Shown in pieces: positions 34,189-42,654 of a stretch of DNA of 64,000 bases. Source of the stretch: Rhizobium sp. BK251 (GTDB lineage: Bacteria > Pseudomonadota > Alphaproteobacteria > Rhizobiales > Rhizobiaceae). The notes beneath the pieces are model-generated. The model saw only the letters and a program-made list of their open reading frames with translations. It had not been told where the DNA came from and did not search any database. The number at the start of each line of letters is the position of its first letter. Within the stretch, counting starts at the first letter, position 1. A program made the position numbers and the translations under genes. The DNA lies in NCBI RefSeq assembly GCF_004345245.1, contig NZ_SLUQ01000013.1, forward strand, positions 62,001 to 126,000, read 5' to 3'.

Positions 34189-35286
34189 GTGGCCGAGATC
34201 AGGATCGAAAACCTGCGCAAGCAATTCGGCGATTTCGCCGCGGTCGAGAATTCGACATTCGTCACGCATGACGGCGAGTTCCTTGCCCTGCTCGGTCCCT
34301 CCGGCTGCGGCAAGACGACGACGCTGCGGATGATCGCCGGCCTCGAGCTGCCGACGAGCGGCAAGATCTACCTCGACGGCGAGGATGTCACCTTCAACCG
34401 TGCGAGCGCTCGCGACATCGCCTTCGTGTTCCAGCTGTTCGCGCTCTACCCCCACATGAACGTCCGCAAGAACATCGGCTTCCCGCTGCTTTCCCAAGGG
34501 GTGCCGAAGGCCGAAATCCGCGAGCGCGTCGAGGAGACGGCGAGACTGCTGCAGATCAACCATATTCTCGACCGGTCGGTGTCCGGGCTTGCAGGCGGCG
34601 ATCGCCAGCGCGTCGCGCTCGGCCGTGCCATCGTCCGGCGACCGAAATGCTTCCTGATGGACGAGCCGCTCGGCACGCTGGACGCGGAATTCCGCGAGGT
34701 CATGGTGCATGAGCTGCGCGAACTGCACAACCGTATCCACGCTACCACGGTCTACGTCACCCACGACCAGCACGAGGCCATGGCGATGGCCGACAAGATC
34801 GCGGTGATGAACCACGGCATCATCGAGCAGTTCGGCACGCCGCAGGAAATCTACAGCCGCCCGGCAACCATGTATGTCGCCGATTTCATCGGCTCGCCGC
34901 CAATGAACTTCCTGCGCTTCACCTCCGGCCTTCAGAAAGGCGCGCATTCCGTCTCGCTCGGAGATGTCGAGGTCGGCGTACCGGAAGTGCGCGAGGACAT
35001 GGCCGTCGGCGAACTGGCGCTGGGCGTGCGCCCCGAACATATCCGCTTCAGCGATGCTTCGGCGCTGCGTGGCTCGGTCTATGGCAGCGAGTATCTCGGC
35101 ACCAACCAGATCGTAGCGGTCGAGACGGCCAACGGCCTCATCAAGGCGCGGCTGCCGGCCAACAGGAACTTCCGCATCGGCGAGACGGTGGGCCTTGAAT
35201 TCAATCAGGCGAAGCTCGCACTGTTCGATTGCAAGTCGGGCCGGGCCGTTCCCTCCTCGCTCTACTCGGAGGCCCTCCATGGCTGA
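34189..35286 (+). CDS. ABC transporter ATP-binding protein with degenerate signature motif
   Basis: A 365-residue MalK-like ATPase. Walker A GPSGCGKTTT, Q-loop FQLFALYPHM, Walker B FLMDEPLGTLDAEFR and H-loop YVTHDQHEAM are intact, but the signature is LAGGDRQR in place of LSGGQ. A TOBE domain follows (about 240-365). With the second ATPase directly downstream, a heterodimeric motor is likely, in which one ATP site would be altered. GTG start at 34189. Its 3' end overlaps the next gene by 8 bases. Confidence 0.9.
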   Translation: MAEIRIENLRKQFGDFAAVENSTFVTHDGEFLALLGPSGCGKTTTLRMIAGLELPTSGKIYLDGEDVTFNRASARDIAFVFQLFALYPHMNVRKNIGFPLLSQGVPKAEIRERVEETARLLQINHILDRSVSGLAGGDRQRVALGRAIVRRPKCFLMDEPLGTLDAEFREVMVHELRELHNRIHATTVYVTHDQHEAMAMADKIAVMNHGIIEQFGTPQEIYSRPATMYVADFIGSPPMNFLRFTSGLQKGAHSVSLGDVEVGVPEVREDMAVGELALGVRPEHIRFSDASALRGSVYGSEYLGTNQIVAVETANGLIKARLPANRNFRIGETVGLEFNQAKLALFDCKSGRAVPSSLYSEALHG

Positions 35287-36286
35287 TATCGTCCTCCATC
35301 GGCTAAACAAGGCGTTCGGCGAGACGCAGGCGATCCGCGATCTCGACCTTGCCATCCGCGACGGAGAATTCATCGTGCTTCTCGGCCCGACGGGCGCAGG
35401 AAAGACGACGACGCTGCGGCTGATCGCGGGGCTCGAGCGGCCCGACAGCGGGCATGTCACGATTGGTGGCCGCAATGTCGCCGGCGAGGCCCCGGCCGAA
35501 CGAGACGTTGCCTTCGTCTTCCAGCAATATTCGCTCTACCCGCACATGACGGTCTACGAAAACCTCGCCTTTCCCCTGAAGGCGCCAGTGCGCAAGCTCA
35601 GCGCCGAGGAGATCGACCGACGCGTCCGCGAGGTCGCCAAGATGGTCCGCATCGACCACAAGCTGGAGAACCGGTCGACGCGCCTCTCGGGCGGGGAGAT
35701 GCAGCGCGTGGCGATCGGGCGTGCGCTGGTGCGCCGACCGGCGATCTATCTGATGGACGAGCCGCTCTCTTCGCTAGACGCAAAGCTGCGCGCCGAACTC
35801 CGGCTCGAACTGAAGCGCATCCAGAAGGAACTTGGCTCGACCTTGCTCTACGTCACCCATGACCAGATCGAGGCGATGACCATGGCGGACCGTATCGGAA
35901 TTCTCGCCGAAGGCCGGCTGGTACAAATCGGAACGCCAAAGGAAATCTACGCAAATCCCGCCAACCTCCACGTCGCCGCCCGCCTCGGCCAGCCGCATAT
36001 CAACCTCATTCCGGAGGGCCTGCTGCCCGGCGGGAACATGCCTGCCGGCGCGCAGACGATCGGCGCCCGTACCGAACATCTCGAAATCGCTCTTGGCGGC
36101 GAGACCAATGCCGAAATAGACTGGATCGAACACCTCGGAGACCAGAACCATCTGCATATCCGCGTCCGCGACCACAAGCTCGTCACGCTTGCCGACCCGT
36201 ACCTGACCGTCAAGCCCGGCGATCGCATCAGTCTTACCTTGAAGGATCCACTCTATTTCAACGCCGATGGCCGGCGGATGGGCTGA
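35279..36286 (+). CDS. ABC transporter ATP-binding protein (second ATPase)
   Basis: A 335-residue MalK-like ATPase with Walker A GPTGAGKTTT, signature LSGGEMQRVAIGRA, Walker B YLMDEPLSSLDAKLR and H-loop [10 protein letters not shown], then a TOBE-like C-terminus (about 235-335). The start ATG at 35279 overlaps the upstream ATPase by 8 bases. Paired with the preceding protein, as in GlpS/GlpT-like heterodimers. The dhaK-dhaL fusion starts 52 bases downstream. Confidence 0.9.
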   Translation: MADIVLHRLNKAFGETQAIRDLDLAIRDGEFIVLLGPTGAGKTTTLRLIAGLERPDSGHVTIGGRNVAGEAPAERDVAFVFQQYSLYPHMTVYENLAFPLKAPVRKLSAEEIDRRVREVAKMVRIDHKLENRSTRLSGGEMQRVAIGRALVRRPAIYLMDEPLSSLDAKLRAELRLELKRIQKELGSTLLYVTHDQIEAMTMADRIGILAEGRLVQIGTPKEIYANPANLHVAARLGQPHINLIPEGLLPGGNMPAGAQTIGARTEHLEIALGGETNAEIDWIEHLGDQNHLHIRVRDHKLVTLADPYLTVKPGDRISLTLKDPLYFNADGRRMG

Positions 36287-36338
36287 GGTTTCGGCAGCAA
36301 ATCGGCCAGCGGACAATGCAACCAACTGGAATCGATCG

Positions 36339-37979
36339 ATGAAACACTTCTTCAACCGCAGGGAAAACATCGTCACCGAAGCGCTGGACGGCTTGTTACA
36401 GACAAGCCCGGCGGGATCGCTTGCCCGGCTGGACACCTATCCCGACATCAAGGTGATCCTGCGGGCGGACTGGGACAAGTCGAAGGTTGCGGTAATCTCG
36501 GGCGGCGGCGCCGGCCACGAGCCTTCCCACGCGGGCTTCGTCGGCAAGGGCATGCTGACTGCGGCCGTATCGGGCGAAATCTTCGCCTCGCCGAGCGTCG
36601 ATGCCGTCCTGACGGCGATCCGCGCGGTGGCCGGGCCCAAGGGCTGCCTGCTCATCGTCAAGAACTATACGGGGGACCGCCTGAACTTCGGCCTCGCCGC
36701 CGAGAAGGCAAGGGCCGAGGGCTTCGCCGTCGAGATGGTTATCGTCGCTGACGACATCGCCCTGCCCGAGATCACCCAGCCGCGCGGCGTTGCCGGTACG
36801 CTCTTCGTGCACAAGATCGCCGGGCATTTCGCCGAAGCCGGCGAAGATCTCAAGACAGTCGCTTTCCATGCGGCTGCCGCGGCCAGGGAGATCGTCTCGC
36901 TCGGCGTCTCGCTTTCTTCCGTCTCCATTCCAGGCCAGGCTTTCGAGGACCGGCTCGGCAGCAATGAAGGCGAGCTTGGCCTCGGAATCCACGGCGAGCC
37001 CGGCGCGGAGCGGATCGCCATCCAGGAGGTGGGCGCCATCATCGACAAGATGGCCGAAAGATTGGCCCCTGCCCTGACGGCATCGGCCGATCACGCTCTC
37101 CTCATCAACAATCTCGGCGCCGTGCCGCCGCTCGAGATGGGAGTGATCGCCAATGCCGTGCTTGCCTCGTCGCTCTCGAAACGAGTGAAACTCATCGTCG
37201 GCCCGGCGCCGATGATGACGGCGCTCAACATGAACGGCTTTTCGCTATCGCTGATCCGCCTCGACCCAGTGCGGGAGGCGGCTCTCTCCTCGGTGGTTGC
37301 AGTCCATGCATGGGTGCCGCCCGTCACGCGTCACAAGCCTGAGATTGTCGCCGCACCCGCCGCGCCGGCGGCTTCGAGAGAGACAGCGCGCGCGAGCCAT
37401 GATCGCCAGGTGGATGCGCTGCTGCGCGCCGTCTGCGAGCGCCTCGTTTCACTCGAAGAGGAGTTGAACCGCCTCGACGCACGAGTGGGCGACGGCGATA
37501 CCGGCTCGACGGTCGCAACCGGCGCACGCAGCATCCTCTCGCGAATTGACACGTTGCCGCTTGCCGACCCCGCCGCCACGATGGCGGCCATCGGCGACAT
37601 CCTGAGCACGAGCATGGGTGGATCGAGCGGCGTCCTGCTGTCGATCTTCTTCACCTCGACGGGCAAGGCCATGAGCGAGGGGCAAGATGTGCGAAAGGCC
37701 CTGCTCGCCGGCCTCGATCGGATGACGTTCTACGGCGGGGCCAAGGTCGGCGACCGCACCATGGTCGATGCGCTCGCCCCTGCCCTGAACTCGCTGGCCT
37801 CCGCCGGCCCGACGGCTGCCGCCGCTGCGGCCGGTGCAGGTGCGGAATCGACGAAATCCATGAGGAAGGCGCGGGCCGGGCGTGCCTCCTACGTCGGCGA
37901 AAGCAATCTTGACGGCGTAGCAGACCCCGGCGCAGTCGCAGTCGCAAATGTGTTCCAGGTCGTGGCAGGCCTTGCCTGA
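36339..37979 (+). CDS. ATP-dependent dihydroxyacetone kinase (DhaK-DhaL fusion)
   Basis: A 546-residue single-chain kinase. The DhaK domain (about 1-330) has GGGAGHEPSHAGFVGKG and GIHGEPG with His218, the residue that binds dihydroxyacetone covalently in DhaK proteins. A linker leads to the DhaL nucleotide domain (about 350-546) with RVGDGDTGSTVATGA and GGSSGVLLSIFF. This is the architecture of ATP-using kinases such as Citrobacter and yeast Dak. It phosphorylates dihydroxyacetone, glyceraldehyde or related ketoses such as erythrulose. It lies directly after the ABC genes and before a complete PEP-type system. Confidence 0.88.
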   Translation: MKHFFNRRENIVTEALDGLLQTSPAGSLARLDTYPDIKVILRADWDKSKVAVISGGGAGHEPSHAGFVGKGMLTAAVSGEIFASPSVDAVLTAIRAVAGPKGCLLIVKNYTGDRLNFGLAAEKARAEGFAVEMVIVADDIALPEITQPRGVAGTLFVHKIAGHFAEAGEDLKTVAFHAAAAAREIVSLGVSLSSVSIPGQAFEDRLGSNEGELGLGIHGEPGAERIAIQEVGAIIDKMAERLAPALTASADHALLINNLGAVPPLEMGVIANAVLASSLSKRVKLIVGPAPMMTALNMNGFSLSLIRLDPVREAALSSVVAVHAWVPPVTRHKPEIVAAPAAPAASRETARASHDRQVDALLRAVCERLVSLEEELNRLDARVGDGDTGSTVATGARSILSRIDTLPLADPAATMAAIGDILSTSMGGSSGVLLSIFFTSTGKAMSEGQDVRKALLAGLDRMTFYGGAKVGDRTMVDALAPALNSLASAGPTAAAAAAGAGAESTKSMRKARAGRASYVGESNLDGVADPGAVAVANVFQVVAGLA

Positions 37980-38006
37980 ACAGAGCGGGGTCGGGAGGGA
38001 GATGCA

Positions 38007-38621
38007 GTGCAGTCGGATCAGGCGCTCATTGCCGGGCTGATTGAAGCGTGCCGCGAGGCGATCGCGCAGAACGCCGAGCACCTGTGCGAGCTCGACAGCG
38101 CGATCGGTGACGGCGACCACGGCACCAACATGCGGCGCGGCTGCGACGCCGTCTGCGCCGAGCGCCAGAACCTCTCGGGCCTGTCCTTTCCGGAGGCCGT
38201 CGAAAAGATCGGCATCACGCTCGTCATGAACATCGGCGGCGCCGCCGGACCGCTCTATGGCACCCTGCTGATGGAAATCGGCAGGGAGTTGCGCGATCGG
38301 GACAAGACCTCGGATTTCGCGACCGCCTTCGAGCGCGCCGTCGATGCCGTCGCCCGCCGCGGACGCTCGCGTTCGGGCGACAAGACGCTTCTCGACGTGC
38401 TCTATCCGATCCATGCCGAACTCACCCGGCGTGCCGCACTTGCCGATATTGCCGAAAGGGCGCGCCTGTCGGCGGATCGCACCGCGCCCATGAGGGCGAT
38501 GCGCGGGCGAGCCGCCTATCTCGGCGACCGGTCGATCGGTCATGTTGATCCGGGCGCGTCGAGCTGCGCTTTGCTGACGGCCGCAATCTGCCGGTATCTG
38601 GGGGAGCATCGCGCCGCATGA
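38007..38621 (+). CDS. dhaL: Dihydroxyacetone kinase ADP-binding subunit DhaL
   Basis: A 204-residue DhaL subunit. CELDSAIGDGDHGTNMRRG holds Asp30, Asp35 and Asp37, which match the Mg-ADP ligands of DhaL from PEP-dependent kinases. Glycine-rich GGAAGPLYGTLL and the SGDKTLLDVL segment complete the fold. In this system ADP stays bound and is re-phosphorylated by DhaM. The GTG start at 38007 follows GGGAGGGAG. The stop overlaps the dhaM start (ATGA). Confidence 0.92.
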   Translation: MQSDQALIAGLIEACREAIAQNAEHLCELDSAIGDGDHGTNMRRGCDAVCAERQNLSGLSFPEAVEKIGITLVMNIGGAAGPLYGTLLMEIGRELRDRDKTSDFATAFERAVDAVARRGRSRSGDKTLLDVLYPIHAELTRRAALADIAERARLSADRTAPMRAMRGRAAYLGDRSIGHVDPGASSCALLTAAICRYLGEHRAA

Positions 38622-39016
38622 ACGGGAAGGCTGCCAATGTGGGTATCGTAGTCGTGTCGCATTCGCCGCTGGTGGCGCGCGGCATCGCGGACATGGTGCG
38701 CCAGATGGTGGGGGACTGCGTGCCGCTTTCCTGGTCCGGCGGAAATGCGGACGGCGGCCTTGGCACCCATCCGGCCGGCATCATGGCTGCAATCGAGGCG
38801 GCCTGGTCCAACGCCGGCGTCGCCGTCTTCGTTGATCTCGGCGGCGCTGAGACCAACAGCGAGATGGCGATCGAGATGCTGGGGCCGCCACGCTCCGGGC
38901 TCGTTTCCATCTGCAATGCGCCGCTTGTCGAAGGGGCGGTCATCGCGGCGGCGGAGGCTTCGGGAGGTGCTTCGCTCGCCCGGGTGGTCGCTACCGCCGA
39001 GGAACTTTCGCCCTGA
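38618..39016 (+). CDS. dhaM: PTS-dependent dihydroxyacetone kinase phosphotransferase subunit DhaM (EIIA-Man domain)
   Basis: A 132-residue EIIA-mannose-type domain. The phospho-accepting His15 is in IVVVSHSPLVARGIADMV. Unlike E. coli DhaM, the HPr and enzyme-I parts are not fused; they are the next two genes. It passes phosphate from HPr to the ADP on DhaL. Its ATG overlaps the dhaL stop and its own stop overlaps the HPr start by one base. Confidence 0.9.
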   Translation: MNGKAANVGIVVVSHSPLVARGIADMVRQMVGDCVPLSWSGGNADGGLGTHPAGIMAAIEAAWSNAGVAVFVDLGGAETNSEMAIEMLGPPRSGLVSICNAPLVEGAVIAAAEASGGASLARVVATAEELSP

Positions 39017-39360
39017 TGAGCGACAAGCCGCTACCAGGAGCACAGGAGGCATCCGACGTGCATGCGCACTGCCAGACCGAGATCGAAGTCACGCACGGCA
39101 TCGGGCTGCATGCCCGCCCGTCGGTCGTCTTCACGCGCCTTGCCAAAACCTTTCCATGCACGATCGAGATCGAGGTGAACGGCAGCGACGTCTGGCTGAA
39201 CGGCAAGAGCATCATCAAGATCATGGGCGCCCGCATCCGTCGCGGATCCATCCTGAGGATCAGGGCCGAGGGGTTCCGCGCGGAGGAGGCGATCGTCGCG
39301 CTCAAGGAACTGGTGGAGCGCAACTTTGATGAGGAAAAGCGGCATGGCCGGAGCGCATGA
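39016..39360 (+). CDS. HPr family phosphocarrier protein
   Basis: A 114-residue HPr protein with about 18 extra residues at the N-terminus before the fold. The active-site His32 is in HGIGLHARPSVVF, and a KSI serine occupies the regulatory position. It would shuttle phosphate from the enzyme I encoded next to DhaM. A dedicated HPr is notable because rhizobia usually use only the nitrogen-related NPr. Its ATG shares a base with the dhaM stop. Confidence 0.9.
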   Translation: MSDKPLPGAQEASDVHAHCQTEIEVTHGIGLHARPSVVFTRLAKTFPCTIEIEVNGSDVWLNGKSIIKIMGARIRRGSILRIRAEGFRAEEAIVALKELVERNFDEEKRHGRSA

Positions 39361-40954
39361 GGTGCGAGGCACGGCTGCCTCGCCAGGCATTGCCATCGGG
39401 CCTGCGCATCTGGCTGGCGAGATCGAGGAATGCCCGTGGCCGCGAGGAGACACGGGTGCCGAACGGCGCGAGCTTGCCGAGGCGATCCGCACCTCGATCG
39501 ACACCCTCACCGAATTGATCGGGCGGTCGGACCATGACAGCGCGGCGATCCTCGAGTTTCAGATCGAGATGCTCTCCGATCCGGCGCTGACGGATATGGT
39601 GACCGAGCAAATCGAAGCCGGAGAGGCCGCCGCCTTCGCCTGGCGCAGCACGCTCGACAGCTATATTCGCGACATGGAGGATGCCGACGACGAGCAGGTG
39701 CGCGCGCGGGCGGTCGACGTCGCCGACATCAGGAACCGCGTTCTCGGCGCCATCGCCGGCAATCCGGTAGAGGATTTTCCCGCGGGCTCCGTCTTCGTGG
39801 GGCGCGAACTCGAGCCGAGCAGGTTTCTCGCACATGACTGGTCTTCGGGCGGCGGGATAGCGCTCTTCAGCGGCAGCACGGCGAGCCACGTCACCATGCT
39901 TGCACAGGCGAAGTCGGTACCGATGGTGGTCGGTACGGGCTCCTTTTCGGTAGCGGAGCTCGCCTCCGTTCTGGTCGACGGCGATGCCGGAACGGTCCTC
40001 CTGCAGCCGGATCGGGAAGATGTTGCGAGGGCGCGCGCGGCGATCGACCGTCGGCCGGGACCCACCGAAAGGCTTTCGAAGACCGGCCGGCCACTGACCG
40101 CCGACGGTGTGCCGATCGGCGTCTCCATCAACGTCAACGACCTGGCCGAGGCGGCCTATGCCAGCCTCGGGGCCGTCGAAGGCATTGGCCTTGTCCGCTC
40201 GGAATTCGTGCTGCCCTCGCCAGCCGATGCCGCGAATGAGGATCGGCAATTCGTGGTCTACCGCGGCATCCTCGAACACGCCGGCAAAAAGCCTGTCATC
40301 ATCCGCATGCTCGACCTCGGAGGCGATAAACCGCTCCCCGGTCTTGCGCAGGAGACGCGCAATCCCTTCCTCGGCATGCGCGGCATCCGGCTCCTGCTTG
40401 CTCGGACCGAGCTTGCCCGGCCTCAGGCGCGCGCGCTCCTGCGGGCCGCGGCCCAAGGCGACATCAGGGTCCTGCTGCCCATGGTGACGCTGGCTTCCGA
40501 AGTCGAGGAGATGGTAGCGATCTTCCGCCAGGAGGCCCTGGACCTAGCTGGAAAGGGCGTTGCACATCGGTTTCCGCCGATCGGCATCATGGTCGAGGTC
40601 CCCGCCACCGCCCTGATGCTGGACAGTTTCGGCGAGGCCGACTTCTTCTCCATCGGGACGAACGACCTTGCCCAGTATGTCACCGCCGCCGCCCGCGACA
40701 ACCCGCTGGTCGCTCCGATCTATGTGCAGGCCCGACCGGCCCTGCTCCGCCTGATCCGCATTGCGGTGGACCACGCAACGGCAATGGGCAAGGCGGTCAG
40801 CATCTGCGGAGACATGGCAGCCGATCCGCGTTGCCTCCCCGATCTGCTCGCGACAGGGCTCCGGCACATTTCGGTGCCGCCTGCGCGGCTCGAAGCGACG
40901 CTGGACGGGATTGCAGCCCTGAGAGCCGATGGCGACCCGGTGGCGGGAGAATAG
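39344..40954 (+). CDS. ptsI: Phosphoenolpyruvate--protein phosphotransferase (enzyme I)
   Basis: A 536-residue enzyme I. It has the N-terminal HPr-binding domain, the phosphohistidine loop SGSTASHVTMLAQA (His182), and the PEP-binding barrel with DLGGDKPLPG, SIGTNDLAQYV and the catalytic Cys488 in VSICGDMAADP. No GAF domain, so it is not the PtsP/EI-Ntr form. It should feed phosphate to the adjacent HPr and DhaM. The ATG at 39344 follows GAGGAAAAG and overlaps HPr by 17 bases; upstream TTG/ATG codons are less likely. Confidence 0.9.
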   Translation: MAGAHEVRGTAASPGIAIGPAHLAGEIEECPWPRGDTGAERRELAEAIRTSIDTLTELIGRSDHDSAAILEFQIEMLSDPALTDMVTEQIEAGEAAAFAWRSTLDSYIRDMEDADDEQVRARAVDVADIRNRVLGAIAGNPVEDFPAGSVFVGRELEPSRFLAHDWSSGGGIALFSGSTASHVTMLAQAKSVPMVVGTGSFSVAELASVLVDGDAGTVLLQPDREDVARARAAIDRRPGPTERLSKTGRPLTADGVPIGVSINVNDLAEAAYASLGAVEGIGLVRSEFVLPSPADAANEDRQFVVYRGILEHAGKKPVIIRMLDLGGDKPLPGLAQETRNPFLGMRGIRLLLARTELARPQARALLRAAAQGDIRVLLPMVTLASEVEEMVAIFRQEALDLAGKGVAHRFPPIGIMVEVPATALMLDSFGEADFFSIGTNDLAQYVTAAARDNPLVAPIYVQARPALLRLIRIAVDHATAMGKAVSICGDMAADPRCLPDLLATGLRHISVPPARLEATLDGIAALRADGDPVAGE

Positions 40955-40955
40955 G

Positions 40956-41366
40956 ATGGCGCGCGAAACCACCGAGGATGCTATCATCGCCTACAAGTCG
41001 ATCCTGGCACAGATCATCGACAACCGTCCCTCCGGCACGCGCCAGCGCCTTGCGACCGCACTGGGCAAGCATCGCAGTTTTGTCACCCAGGTTACGAGCC
41101 CCGCCTATTCGACCCCGCTTCCCGCGCGCCACCTTGCGGCGATCTTCAGGGTCTGCCACTTCAGCCCGGCCGAACAGGAACGTTTCCTCGAAGCCTACCA
41201 GGCCGCCCACCCCGGAAAGCTCCCCGACCTCGGCAATTCCGAGAAGCTGCGGCAGCTCTCGCTGATGGTGCCGGATTTCGGCGACGAGAAGAAAAACCGT
41301 CTTCTGGAGGAGGCGATCGCCGATCTGGTCGTAAAGATCGTCGCGATTTCGGGAGATGGCGAGTGA
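40956..41366 (+). CDS. Small HTH-like protein downstream of enzyme I (function unknown)
   Basis: A 136-residue protein starting MARETTEDAIIAYKSILAQ. The segment RQRLATALGKHRSFVTQVTS (about 30-50) resembles a Cro/XRE-type helix-turn-helix, followed by LPARHLAAIFRVCHFSPAEQERFLEAY and a helical C-terminus. I do not recognise a named family. It starts one base after the enzyme I stop, so it is co-transcribed with the phosphotransferase genes. Possible roles are a regulator of the dha cluster or a partner of its phosphocarriers. Neither is shown by the sequence. Confidence 0.65.
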   Translation: MARETTEDAIIAYKSILAQIIDNRPSGTRQRLATALGKHRSFVTQVTSPAYSTPLPARHLAAIFRVCHFSPAEQERFLEAYQAAHPGKLPDLGNSEKLRQLSLMVPDFGDEKKNRLLEEAIADLVVKIVAISGDGE

Positions 41367-41463
41367 TGCCCCGGCAAGGCCTGTCGCCGCATTCCGCGCA
41401 CTCGGGGAACGCACTGGCAAACGATCGCCGTCTTAAATAGGATCGCTGCCTGGGAGGGGCACG

Positions 41464-42459
41464 ATGAAGAAATTCATGAACACGGCTGAATCGATGGTCG
41501 CCGAAAGCCTGGATGGTTTCGTGCGCGCCCATGAGGAATTGGTCGTGTTCAGCGCCGAGCGCAAATGCGTGCGCCGGAAAGACCTCGCCCGCGGCAAGGT
41601 TGCCGTCATTTCGGGCGGCGGAGCCGGGCATGAGCCCATGCACGTCGGCTTCGTCGGCCGCGGCATGCTCGATGCCGCCTGCACTGGACATGTCTTCACC
41701 TCGCCAACTCCCGACCAGATCGTCAATGCGATCGAGGAGACCGATACAGGCGCGGGCTGTCTTCTGATCGTCAAGAACTACGACGGCGACGTGATGAACT
41801 TCGAGATGGCGGCCGAAATGGCCGCCGGCACGCACCGGATCGAAACCATCATCGTCCGCGACGATATCGATACGGACGGCGCGACCCGCAGTCACGGCCG
41901 CCGCGGCGTTTCGGGCACGGTCGTCATCGAGAAACTGCTGGGCGCGGCAGCCGAAAGCGGAATGGGTCTCGGCGAACTGAAGCTGCTCGGCGAGGCCCTG
42001 AGCCCACGAATCCGCACGATGGGCGTGGCTCTTCGCGGCGTTACCGTGCCAGATACGCAGCGCATCACCTTCTCGCTGGCCGACGGCGAGATGGAACTGG
42101 GTGTCGGCATCCATGGCGAGCCCGGCCATATGCGCGAGGCTTTCACCCCGGCGGACGATATTGTCGCGCGCCTGTGCGAGAACGTCATTGCTGACCTGCC
42201 GTCGCAGGGCCGTCAGAATGCCCTCCTCTTCGTCAACGGCCTCGGGGGAACGCCACCGGCCGAGCTCTACCTTGCCTACGGCATCGCACGGCGCCTGTGC
42301 GAAGCGGCGGATTTCCGGATCGCCCGCTCGCTTGTCGGCACCTATGTCACCTCGCTTGACATGGCGGGCCTCTCGGTGACGCTTGCACTTCTCGACGAGC
42401 GGGAACTCAAGCTATGGGACGATCCCGTGGCTACCGCGGCGCTCCGCTGGGGAGCGTAG
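41464..42459 (+). CDS. dhaK: Dihydroxyacetone kinase substrate-binding subunit DhaK
   Basis: A 331-residue stand-alone DhaK. GGGAGHEPMHVGFVGRGMLDAA matches the substrate-binding region, and His217 in GVGIHGEPG corresponds to the covalent dihydroxyacetone ligand. It lacks a DhaL domain, so it needs the separate DhaL and DhaM at 38007-39016. That completes a PEP-dependent DhaKLM kinase. GGGAGGGG precedes the ATG. It is about 100 bases after the HTH-like gene and may have its own promoter or be part of the long operon. Confidence 0.92.
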   Translation: MKKFMNTAESMVAESLDGFVRAHEELVVFSAERKCVRRKDLARGKVAVISGGGAGHEPMHVGFVGRGMLDAACTGHVFTSPTPDQIVNAIEETDTGAGCLLIVKNYDGDVMNFEMAAEMAAGTHRIETIIVRDDIDTDGATRSHGRRGVSGTVVIEKLLGAAAESGMGLGELKLLGEALSPRIRTMGVALRGVTVPDTQRITFSLADGEMELGVGIHGEPGHMREAFTPADDIVARLCENVIADLPSQGRQNALLFVNGLGGTPPAELYLAYGIARRLCEAADFRIARSLVGTYVTSLDMAGLSVTLALLDERELKLWDDPVATAALRWGA

Positions 42460-42654
42460 CTTCGCCATTGGGCCAATTCCAACGCGATATCTCGCGCTTT
42501 ACGCGACTTTTGACGGCTTTGATGCGCGGTCCATTCACAATATGCCTTGTTTTCCGGAACTGAGCGCCTGTTACGGAGTTAAAACCCGAGAGGCCCGGTT
42601 GCAAATTCCCGATCACGACCGGCGCTGCCCAATCCACCCTGCGGAGGCGCGCGA

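Noticed and set aside
33679-35475. A 598-codon open frame on the minus strand opposite permease and ATPase genes
   Set aside because: Antisense to three genes in a tightly overlapped operon and without recognisable motifs or a plausible start site.
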